Notes under the pieces: generated by a model | What the model was told of the DNA's origin: nothing | Databases searched by the model: none | Seen by the model: the letters and a program-made list of their open reading frames with translations, nothing else | From: an uncultured Clostridia bacterium | GTDB taxonomy: Bacteria; Bacillota_A; Clostridia; Oscillospirales; Acutalibacteraceae | Reading direction: 5' to 3' | Assembly (NCBI GenBank): GCA_944380625.1 | Contig: CALWIE010000135.1 | Location: forward strand, 1-6,634 | Length of the DNA: 6,634 nt | Made by a program: the position numbers and the translations under genes | Shown: positions 1 to 4,724 of the stretch, piece after piece | How positions within the stretch are numbered: the first letter of the stretch is position 1 | Layout: each line of letters starts with the position of its first letter

Positions 1-51
1 CAGTCTCCTGTTCTAAGGGGCCCCGGCCTTCGCGCCAGCCACTGCAAAAAG

Positions 52-79
52 AAAGGGCCCGCCTGCGGCGGGCCCTTTT
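52..79. terminator. Strong bidirectional-looking intrinsic terminator
   Basis: A perfect 12-bp stem (52-63 with 67-78) closes on a 3-base TGC loop. T residues end the right arm (76-79), and an A-rich stretch (46-54) precedes the left arm, so it could stop transcripts in either direction. It probably ends a gene lying mostly left of the window. A TAA at 14-16 is compatible with such a gene's stop, but too little is visible to call it. Confidence 0.8.
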
Positions 80-80
80 C

Positions 81-314
81 CTGGGGCAAGACTTCCCAAA
101 ACAGGCGGCCTGCCGCCCCCCACAGCCTGGGATACGGGGTTTCACAATGCCGCCTCTCTGGGGCATTCGGGAATTCCCCATGGGGCAGTTGTCTTCTCAA
201 GGGGCCGCGCACAGAAGGAACCGGCGCGAAGGGGCCCGGCCCACTCCGGGAAGAGCTCCCGTTTGGCTGCGCAAAACCGCCGCTCTCCCCCAGTTAAAAC
301 CCCGGGCAAAAAAT
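81..314. other. Intergenic stretch without a recognisable gene
   Basis: No reading frame here has a ribosome binding site plus a protein-like composition. The stretch is GC-rich with several short palindromes, including a 10-bp one at 168-177, and carries one copy of an 18-bp direct repeat (233-250; other copy at 521-538). I see no tRNA, rRNA or known riboswitch signature. Confidence 0.5.
233..250 (+). repeat. 18-bp direct repeat, copy 1
   Basis: GGCCCGGCCCACTCCGGG occurs here and again at 521-538 in the same orientation. Similarity fades quickly on both sides, and no terminal inverted repeats or target-site duplications are visible. Both copies lie in non-coding DNA. Confidence 0.7.
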
Positions 315-346
315 ACGCCGGAGCAAGGCAAACTCTGCTCCGGCGT
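306..346 (-). terminator. Intrinsic terminator facing left
   Basis: A perfect 11-bp stem (315-325 with 336-346) has a 10-base loop. Read on the minus strand it is followed by ATTTTTTGC, a good U-tract. On the plus strand it is followed by G-rich sequence, so it should work only for leftward transcripts. No protein gene ending here was recognised. It either stops read-through from the tRNA-Leu unit or ends an unrecognised minus-strand transcript in 350-600. Confidence 0.75.
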
Positions 347-550
347 GGGTTGGGCTTACAAATATGGATGGCAAGTAAAACGCGTGCTGCGAGAAAAAGC
401 CTTTGCCCTTATCCGGGAAAGGTCGTCAGCGGCAGCGAGCCGTAAACGAACGTGCTTGCAAGGGCGCAGGCAAACCGAGGGAGGCCTTTTTCGGGGAGGG
501 CGGGAGCTTCCGCTCCCTATGGCCCGGCCCACTCCGGGGAGAATTGGCTC
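347..550. other. Unassigned GC-rich segment, possible structured RNA
   Basis: No convincing coding frame. Local pairings include a 6-bp stem with a 4-base loop (502-507 with 512-517), a 4-bp hairpin near 431-444, and long-range TTTGCC/GGCAAA complementarity. The segment lies between a minus-facing terminator (306-346) and a plus-facing one (551-580), so a non-coding transcript in either direction would be terminated. I could not match it to RNase P RNA, tmRNA, SRP RNA or 6S RNA from memory of their conserved cores, and found no strong promoter. Confidence 0.3.
521..538 (+). repeat. 18-bp direct repeat, copy 2
   Basis: Identical to 233-250 and in the same orientation. It sits just upstream of the plus-facing terminator at 551-580. 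Confidence 0.7.
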
Positions 551-580
551 GGGCGTTTTTGAAACGCCCATTTTATTTAT
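551..580 (+). terminator. Intrinsic terminator facing right
   Basis: An 8-bp stem (551-558 with 562-569) with a 3-base loop is followed by ATTTTATTTAT on the plus strand. On the minus strand no T-tract follows, so it acts rightward. No recognised plus-strand gene ends here, which leaves its transcript unexplained. Confidence 0.7.
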
Positions 581-590
581 CCCGCCCCGC

Positions 591-625
591 AAAACAAAAC
601 GCGGTGAGCCACAAAGGCTCACCGC
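591..625 (-). terminator. Terminator of the tRNA-Leu gene
   Basis: A perfect 10-bp stem (601-610 with 616-625) with a 5-base loop begins a few bases after the CCA end of the tRNA. Read on the minus strand it is followed by GTTTTGTTTT. Position and orientation show that it ends the tRNA transcript. Confidence 0.9.
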
Positions 626-629
626 GGCT

Positions 630-716
630 TGGTGCAGGTGACAGGACTTGAACCTGCATGAACTTGCGCTCATATGGACCTGAACCATACGCGTCTGCCA
701 ATTCCGCCACACCTGC
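630..716 (-). tRNA. tRNA-Leu (anticodon CAG), CCA encoded
   Basis: Read on the minus strand, the 7-bp acceptor stem GCAGGTG/CACCTGC closes the molecule, with discriminator A and an encoded CCA at 630-632. The anticodon loop TTCAGGT (plus 678-684) gives anticodon CAG, which reads the CUG leucine codon. A long variable arm of about 15 bases with a 5-bp stem marks a class II tRNA, as expected for leucine. The T arm carries the TTCAAGT loop. The gene appears monocistronic, with its own promoter about 40-70 bases upstream and a terminator directly downstream. CUG is expected to be a major leucine codon in GC-rich genomes such as this one. Confidence 0.98.
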
Positions 717-756
717 ATCTATACGCTTTTCAAGGCCACCGCCCTGACGCTTGATT

Positions 757-785
757 ATTATAGCACCGGGCCCGCCGCTTGTCAA
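757..785 (-). promoter_or_regulatory. Consensus sigma-A promoter of tRNA-Leu
   Basis: On the minus strand a perfect TTGACA (785-780) is separated by 17 bases from a perfect TATAAT (762-757). Transcription should start near 750, leaving a leader of about 33 bases before the tRNA for processing. Perfect hexamers with ideal spacing are typical of stable RNA genes. Confidence 0.95.
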
Positions 786-790
786 CGGGG

Positions 791-804
791 ATTTTTAAAA
801 AATT
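791..804 (-). promoter_or_regulatory. AT-rich UP-like element before the tRNA promoter
   Basis: The run ATTTTTAAAAAATT lies 5 bases upstream of the tRNA -35 hexamer, around -42 to -55, inside an otherwise very GC-rich region. Position and A/T-tract composition match UP elements bound by the RNA polymerase alpha C-terminal domain. Confidence 0.65.
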
Positions 805-902
805 CCCCCCTTTTCCCCCGCCGGACGACAGGCTCCCTCCCAGGACGCCGCCCCGGGGCAGGGGGCCCGGGGGAAAACCCCGTCAAATCCACTGGAAAAC
901 CC

Positions 903-933
903 TTGACTTAAACCGGGCTTTATGTGCTATTAT
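903..933 (+). promoter_or_regulatory. Probable promoter of the aldo/keto reductase
   Basis: TTGACT (903-908) and TATTAT (928-933) are 19 bases apart, which is long. A TG one base before the -10 (925-926) makes it an extended -10 element that can offset poor spacing. Predicted start is near 940, about 45 bases before the chosen ATG. It overlaps the frame upstream of 984, which argues against an upstream start codon. Confidence 0.6.
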
Positions 934-983
934 TTTACTGTATGGCAATATCACACCTTTTTCGCAGAAAGGATGGTCCAACT

Positions 984-2012
984 ATGCAACAGGTCACTTT
1001 GGGAAGGACAGGGATCACCGTCAACAAAAACGGCTTCGGCGCGCTGCCCATCCAGCGGGTCTCCGCCGAGTACGCGGGCAAGCTCCTGCGCAAGGCCTTC
1101 GACGCGGGCATCACCTATTTCGACACCGCCCGCTCCTACTCCGACAGCGAGGAGAAAATGGGCCTGGCCCTCTCGGACGTGCGGGAAAAGATCTTCATCG
1201 CCACCAAGACCCCCTCCACCACGGTAGAGGGCTTCTGGCAGGACCTGGAGACCAGCCTGCGCCTTTTAAAAACCGACTACATCGACGTCTATCAGTTCCA
1301 CAACCCCGCCTTCTGCCCCAAGCCCGGGGACGGCACCGGCCTGTATGAGGCCATGGAGGAGGCCAAAAAGCAGGGGAAGATCCGCTTCATCGGCATCACC
1401 AACCACCGGTTGGGCGTAGCCGAGGAGGCCGCCGCCTCCGGCCTGTACGACACCCTCCAGTTCCCCTTCTGCTACCTTGCCACCGACCGGGACATCGCCC
1501 TGGTGAACCTGTGCAGGGAGAAGGACGTGGGCTTTATCTCCATGAAGGGACTCTCCGGCGGGCTTATCACCAACTCCGCCGCGGCCTACGCCTGGCAGGC
1601 CCAGTTTGAAAACGCCCTGCCCATCTGGGGCGTCCAGAAGGAGTGCGAGCTGGACGAGTTCATCTCCTACATCGACAACCCCCCCACCATGGACGACCCC
1701 CAGATCAAGGCCACCATCGAGAAGGACCGCAAAGAGCTCATCGGCAACTTCTGCCGGGCCTGCGGCTACTGCATGCCCTGCCCCGCGGGGATTGTCATCA
1801 ACCAGTGCGCCCGCATGAGCCAGCTCATCCGCCGCAGCCCCTCCGCCAATTGGCTGACCCCCGAGAGCCAGGCCATGATGAGGAAGATCGAGGACTGCCT
1901 CCACTGCGGCCAGTGCAAGAGCAAATGTCCCTACGGCCTGGACACCCCCACCCTCCTTGCCCAGAACCTGGAGGACTACAAGAACATCCTGGCCGGCAAA
2001 GTGCAGGTGTAA
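984..2012 (+). CDS. Aldo/keto reductase with C-terminal [4Fe-4S] module
   Basis: Predicted cytoplasmic oxidoreductase of 342 residues. Residues 1 to about 235 are an aldo/keto reductase barrel with the classic tetrad visible: D47 and Y52 in FDTARSYSD, K75 in FIATK, and H106 in YQFHNP. Residues 257-315 add two cysteine clusters, CxxCxxCxxC (C257, C260, C263, C266) and CxxCxxCxxxCP (C305, C308, C311, C315), as in iron-sulfur aldo/keto reductases of anaerobes. These should bind two [4Fe-4S] clusters and may link NAD(P)H chemistry to ferredoxin-like electron transfer; the substrate is unknown. The start at 984 is chosen because AGAAAGGA (966-973) lies 10 bases upstream; the in-frame ATG at 924 overlaps the promoter. 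The gene stands alone, ending at a shared bidirectional terminator. Confidence 0.95.
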   Translation: MQQVTLGRTGITVNKNGFGALPIQRVSAEYAGKLLRKAFDAGITYFDTARSYSDSEEKMGLALSDVREKIFIATKTPSTTVEGFWQDLETSLRLLKTDYIDVYQFHNPAFCPKPGDGTGLYEAMEEAKKQGKIRFIGITNHRLGVAEEAAASGLYDTLQFPFCYLATDRDIALVNLCREKDVGFISMKGLSGGLITNSAAAYAWQAQFENALPIWGVQKECELDEFISYIDNPPTMDDPQIKATIEKDRKELIGNFCRACGYCMPCPAGIVINQCARMSQLIRRSPSANWLTPESQAMMRKIEDCLHCGQCKSKCPYGLDTPTLLAQNLEDYKNILAGKVQV

Positions 2013-2029
2013 GCCTGCCGCCAGCTGCA

Positions 2030-2057
2030 AAAAGCCCCCGGTTTCCCGGGGGCTTTT
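2030..2057. terminator. Bidirectional terminator between convergent genes
   Basis: A perfect 12-bp stem (2030-2041 with 2046-2057) with a 4-base TTTC loop carries A residues on the left arm and T residues on the right. It lies 17 bases after the reductase stop and 17 bases past the stop of the convergent HD gene, so it can terminate both. Confidence 0.92.
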
Positions 2058-2074
2058 CCCTTTTCCTTGTTTTT

Positions 2075-2629
2075 TCAGTCCTGGGGCATACGGGCCATGG
2101 CGGGCAGCACCTGGGCCGCCAGCTCCTGGACAGAAAGGCCCAGCATCTGGGCCCCCTGGGAGATCACCTCCCGGGAGCAGCCCGCGGCGAACTTTTTGTC
2201 CTTGAACTTCTTCATCACGGACTTCACCTCCATGCCCTCAAAGCCGGTGGGGCGCATCAGGGCCGCCGCGCCGATCAGGCCGGTGAGCTCGTCGGCGGCG
2301 AAGAGGTACTTTTCCATAAGCCGCTCCGGCTTTACATCGGAGCACAGCCCCCAGCCGTGGCTGACCACCCCGTGGATCACCGTGGGGTCGATGTCCAGCT
2401 CCTCCAAGAGCTCCTGGGCCTTTTTGCAGTGCTCCTGGGGCCACTGCTCAAAGTCGATGTCGTGCAGGATCCCCACAGCCTGCCAGTAGTCCTCCCGGCC
2501 CGGGTCGTGCTCCTGGGCCAGGCAACGCAGCACCCAGCCCACAGTCTTGGCGTGGTGCAGGTGAAAGTCCTCCTTGTTGTACCGCCGGACCAGCTCCCAG
2601 GCTTCCTCCGGCGTAGGTATCGTGCTCAT
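2075..2629 (-). CDS. HD-domain phosphohydrolase-like protein
   Basis: Predicted soluble protein of 184 residues of the HD metal-dependent phosphohydrolase superfamily. Metal ligands of the fold are visible in order: H26 in HHAKTV, the H56-D57 doublet in ILHDIDFEQWP, further histidines H67, H86 and H91, and D113 in AADELTGLI. Family members hydrolyse phosphate esters, often of nucleotides; the substrate cannot be read here. The start at 2629 is chosen because AAAGGGGG lies about 8 bases upstream and residue 1 begins the conserved region; the open frame extends to 2773 but crosses the promoter. It is transcribed alone, divergently from the YitT gene, from a near-consensus promoter 31 bases before the start codon. 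Confidence 0.9.
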   Translation of the reverse strand: MSTIPTPEEAWELVRRYNKEDFHLHHAKTVGWVLRCLAQEHDPGREDYWQAVGILHDIDFEQWPQEHCKKAQELLEELDIDPTVIHGVVSHGWGLCSDVKPERLMEKYLFAADELTGLIGAAALMRPTGFEGMEVKSVMKKFKDKKFAAGCSREVISQGAQMLGLSVQELAAQVLPAMARMPQD

Positions 2630-2659
2630 GGCACGGGCCCCCTTTCCCTTTTTCTTTTC

Positions 2660-2688
2660 ATCATACCCCAAACCCAGGCAAAAGGCAA
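2660..2688 (-). promoter_or_regulatory. Promoter of the HD-domain gene
   Basis: On the minus strand TTGCCT (2688-2683), a 17-base spacer and TATGAT (2665-2660) form a good sigma-A promoter. The predicted start near 2653 leaves a short leader of about 25 bases. Its -35 region is the mirror image of that of the divergent promoter at 2702-2730. Confidence 0.8.
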
Positions 2689-2710
2689 GGCTTGCGGGGG
2701 GTTGCCTTTT
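2680..2710. repeat. Inverted repeat spanning both -35 elements
   Basis: AAAAGGCAA (2680-2688) and TTGCCTTTT (2702-2710) are a perfect 9-bp inverted repeat with a 13-base centre. Each arm contains the -35 hexamer of one divergent promoter. An overlapping palindrome GCAAG-G-CTTGC lies at 2685-2695. It could be an operator for a shared regulator or simply the consequence of two similar promoters. Confidence 0.6.
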
Positions 2711-2730
2711 CCCCCGGTTTCTGGTATGAT
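2702..2730 (+). promoter_or_regulatory. Promoter of the YitT leader transcript
   Basis: TTGCCT (2702-2707), a 17-base spacer and TATGAT (2725-2730) match sigma-A consensus well. Predicted start is near 2737. The first long gene downstream is the YitT gene at 2900, so the transcript would have a leader of about 160 bases containing a strong terminator. Confidence 0.8.
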
Positions 2731-2757
2731 ATCCGCCAGAGAAGGGAGGGATCTGCC

Positions 2758-2868
2758 GTGAGGCCAGCCGCACAACAGAACGCGCCCTGCCCCGGCGGCA
2801 GGGGCGCGGGCGCCATTTTACCTCCCAGGGAAAAGGGGACGGGCTTTACAGGGCCCGTCCCCTTTTGA
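2758..2868 (+). CDS. Possible 36-residue leader peptide
   Basis: A GTG codon at 2758 follows the ribosome binding site-like AGGGAGGG (2743-2750) by 7 bases and opens a 36-codon frame whose TGA (2866-2868) falls exactly at the end of the terminator stem. A ribosome translating it would cover the terminator, which could couple translation to read-through into the YitT gene. The composition is rich in Pro, Gly, Ala and Arg, as expected of any GC-rich frame, and there is no run of a single regulatory amino acid. It may be chance; the promoter and ribosome site are the only positive signs. Confidence 0.25.
   Translation: MRPAAQQNAPCPGGRGAGAILPPREKGTGFTGPVPF
2831..2866 (+). terminator. Strong intrinsic terminator just upstream of the YitT gene
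   Basis: A perfect 14-bp stem (2831-2844 with 2853-2866) has an 8-base loop and ends in TTTT followed by GATTTA. It lies between the promoter at 2702-2730 and the YitT start at 2900, so it would stop most leader transcripts unless an alternative structure or a ribosome interferes. Confidence 0.88.
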
Positions 2869-2899
2869 TTTACCGCTTTAACGAAAGGAAGTTTTAAAC

Positions 2900-3775
2900 A
2901 TGAAAAAAGCCAAAGGAGCCCTGCCCGCCGCCGGGAAAATCCTCCTGGTCCTGCTGGGCAACACCCTGTACGCCCTGGCCCTTGCCCTGTTTGTGCTGCC
3001 CTCCGGGATGATCACCGGGGGCACCACCGGCCTGGGGCTGGTGGCCCAGCACCTGCTGGGGCTGCCCCTCTCCGCCTTTGTGGGGGTGTTTAACGCCGCC
3101 ATGTTCGTGGTGGGCCTGTGCCTGCTGGGGAAGGTCTTCGCCCTCACCACGGCCCTGAGCTCCTTCTACTTCCCCCTGGTGCTGGAGGTCTTCCAGCGGC
3201 AGTTCCAGGGGGTGCGCCTCACCAGCGACCCCCTGCTGGCCGCCGTGTGCGGCGGGCTGATGATCGGCGTGGGCATTGGGGTGGTCATCCGGGCCGGGGC
3301 CTCCACCGGCGGCATGGACATCCCGCCCCTGGCGCTGCAAAAGAAATTCCGGGTGCCGGTTTCCGTCTCCCTGTACGCTTTCGACTGCGCCATCCTCCTG
3401 CTCCAAGCCCTGTTCTCCCAGACGGAGCAGGTCCTCTACGGCCTGATGCTGGTGCTCTCCTACACCCTGACCCTGAACAAGGTCATGATGGTGGGCTCCG
3501 GCCAGACCCAGCTGAAGGTGGTCAGCAAGCGCTACCGGGAGATCAGCCAGGCCATCCTGAGCCAGGTGGACCGGGGCACCACCCTCCTGAAGAGCCGGGG
3601 CGGTTTCGGCCAGGAGGAGGGCTACACCGTGCTGACGGTGGTCTCCGCCCGGGAGCTGCCCCGGCTCACCCGCCTGGTGACCGCCATCGACCCAGAGGCC
3701 TTTATGGTGGTCAGCCAGGTCAACGAGGTGCGGGGCCGGGGCTTCACCCGGCCCAAGCGGGAGGGCAACCCCTAA
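2900..3775 (+). CDS. YitT family membrane protein with C-terminal DUF2179 domain
   Basis: Predicted integral membrane protein of 291 residues, with the usual YitT/DUF2179 architecture and length. Several hydrophobic segments run from about residue 12 to 195. Two family glycine motifs are visible: GMITGGTTGL (36-45) and RAGASTGGMDI (131-141), probably lining a substrate path. Residues about 203-285 form the soluble DUF2179 domain, with DRGTTLL (224-230) and the PEAFMVV strand near 265. The family is widespread in Firmicutes, often in several copies; its transported substrate is not firmly established. AAAGGAAG (2884-2891) lies 8 bases before the ATG. The gene follows an attenuator-like leader and ends in a 4-base overlap with the convergent peptidase gene, with no terminator between them. 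Confidence 0.95.
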   Translation: MKKAKGALPAAGKILLVLLGNTLYALALALFVLPSGMITGGTTGLGLVAQHLLGLPLSAFVGVFNAAMFVVGLCLLGKVFALTTALSSFYFPLVLEVFQRQFQGVRLTSDPLLAAVCGGLMIGVGIGVVIRAGASTGGMDIPPLALQKKFRVPVSVSLYAFDCAILLLQALFSQTEQVLYGLMLVLSYTLTLNKVMMVGSGQTQLKVVSKRYREISQAILSQVDRGTTLLKSRGGFGQEEGYTVLTVVSARELPRLTRLVTAIDPEAFMVVSQVNEVRGRGFTRPKREGNP

Positions 3776-4578
3776 CCCTCCCGGGGCTCCAAAACTACCG
3801 CCTGCATCCCCACGCCCTTGTAGGCCGCCTCCACCCATTCCTTGTAGTAGGGGACGTTCTTCCCCTCTAAGGGGTCGTTGAAATAGTAGCAGTTTCCAAA
3901 CTCCCCGGTCAGCAGCAGGCAGTGGAGGGGATAGATCCAGGTGAAGAGTTCCCCGGTGTCCTCCAGGTAAAACTCCGTGGAGGGCTCGGGCTCCTCCATG
4001 GAGATGGTGGCCCACAGGATCACCGGGATGCCCCGCTTCACATAGGCCTCGCAGAGGCTGGGGAGGGTCTCCCCCTCCAGCAGGCGCACCTGCAATCCCT
4101 CTTCCCCTTCCGCCCAGAGGGCTTCCTCCAGGGCCCCGGCGATCACCGGGGCGTAGCAGCCCCAGCCGCTCTCCTCATAGGGGCTGCCCAAAAAGGCCTT
4201 CCAGGGGTCCGCCCCCACCCAGGTCCCGTCTGGGGTCTCGTGGGGGGCCGCCCCCTGGGGCAGGTAGTTGTCGATAAACTCCTCCACGGACAGGTCCACC
4301 CCGGCGTATTGCAGGGCCATCACCGCGCTGACGCTTTCGCAGCCGGTGGGGTACTTCTCCCGCTGGTCGATAAAAGGCGCGTCCACCACGTCGGCCGGTT
4401 CCGGGGGCAGGCTCGCGGCCCTGGCCCCAGCCCCGCCTTTCGATCCGCCCTCCAAAAAGGCAAACCAGGCCCCTGTGGGCACCGAGAGCGCCAGGGTGGC
4501 GAGCATCCCCACCATAAAGGCGCAAAGGAGTTTTAAGTACCGCACCCGCTTGGGCTGCTTGCGCCTGACGTGTCCCAT
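3772..4578 (-). CDS. C39-like cysteine peptidase, membrane-anchored or secreted
   Basis: Predicted 268-residue extracytoplasmic protein. A basic N-terminus (RRKQPKRVRYLK) is followed by a hydrophobic segment at about 17-41, which may be an uncleaved anchor or a signal peptide, then a short Gly/Ala linker. The peptidase domain spans roughly 65-265: Q72 before the catalytic cysteine (likely oxyanion hole), C80 in YPTGCESVS, H219 in YPLHCLLL, and N234-D235 in YYFNDPLEG. This matches the C39_2 papain-like family common in Firmicutes; the substrate is unknown. The start is supported by AGAAAGGG (4588-4595) 9 bases upstream. It lies downstream of the M23 peptidase on the same strand, with terminator hairpins between. 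The last codon and stop (TAG) overlap the YitT stop by 4 bases. Confidence 0.87.
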   Translation of the reverse strand: MGHVRRKQPKRVRYLKLLCAFMVGMLATLALSVPTGAWFAFLEGGSKGGAGARAASLPPEPADVVDAPFIDQREKYPTGCESVSAVMALQYAGVDLSVEEFIDNYLPQGAAPHETPDGTWVGADPWKAFLGSPYEESGWGCYAPVIAGALEEALWAEGEEGLQVRLLEGETLPSLCEAYVKRGIPVILWATISMEEPEPSTEFYLEDTGELFTWIYPLHCLLLTGEFGNCYYFNDPLEGKNVPYYKEWVEAAYKGVGMQAVVLEPREG

Positions 4579-4595
4579 TTTTCCACACCCTTTCT

Positions 4596-4635
4596 AAAAA
4601 ACCGGGCTGCCGTCCTGTATCCATTAGACGGCCCG
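4596..4635 (-). terminator. Terminator-like hairpin in the C39 gene leader
   Basis: On the minus strand GCCGTC/GACGGC (4632-4627 with 4614-4609) forms a 6-bp stem with a 12-base loop. An alternative pairing with a 3-base bulge extends it into GCCC. TTTTTT (4601-4596) follows. It lies just before the ribosome binding site of the C39 gene. It may be a back-up terminator for the M23 gene or an attenuator for the C39 gene. The stem is imperfect, so this is a moderate call. Confidence 0.45.
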
Positions 4636-4677
4636 CCGGAAAGAAAGGTCTGTAGGGAATGGGAAAAACCGGCAACG

Positions 4678-4711
4678 AAAAAAGGCCGCCGCGGCAACTG
4701 CCGCGGCGGCC
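4678..4711 (-). terminator. Terminator of the M23 peptidase gene
   Basis: A perfect 12-bp GC-only stem (4684-4695 with 4700-4711) with a 4-base loop starts 13 bases after the M23 stop codon. On the minus strand TTTTTT (4683-4678) follows directly. It makes co-transcription of the C39 gene from the M23 promoter unlikely except by read-through. Confidence 0.93.
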
Positions 4712-4724
4712 CTGGTATTCTCTT

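Larger units (their letters stand above)
2737..2899 (+). promoter_or_regulatory. Candidate attenuator leader of the YitT gene
   Basis: The leader between promoter and gene contains GGGAGG (2744-2749) complementary to CCTCCC (2821-2826), an 11-bp hairpin with one bulge (2781-2791 with 2797-2808), and then the terminator at 2831-2866. Only 33 bases separate the terminator from the ATG, and no promoter is visible in them, so expression of the downstream gene should depend on reading through. This is the layout of a riboswitch, protein-bound leader or translated attenuator. I could not assign it to a known riboswitch class. Confidence 0.5.

Noticed and set aside
1..16. Possible C-terminal codons ending in TAA at 14-16
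   Set aside because: Only four codons are visible; the nearby terminator fits, but this is not enough to call a gene.
147..651. Plus-strand frames of 60-164 codons in 147-651
   Set aside because: No ribosome binding sites, Arg/Pro/Gly-rich composition typical of non-coding GC-rich DNA, and they run through hairpins and the tRNA terminator.
356..785. Minus-strand open frames of 120 and 70 codons crossing 573-718
   Set aside because: They are translations of the tRNA-Leu gene and its flanks; peptides such as GVAELADAYGSG are a familiar artefact of tRNA-Leu sequence.
924..983. Upstream in-frame ATG at 924 for the aldo/keto reductase
   Set aside because: It lies inside the predicted -10 region, has no ribosome site, and adds 20 residues not expected before the conserved start of the barrel.
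1266..2030. 254-codon minus-strand frame antisense to the reductase
   Set aside because: Low-complexity Gly/Ala/Val/Leu shadow of a well-supported gene.
2894..4015. 373-codon minus-strand frame opposite the YitT gene
   Set aside because: Gly/His/Gln-rich shadow of YitT and C39 coding DNA; no ribosome site.
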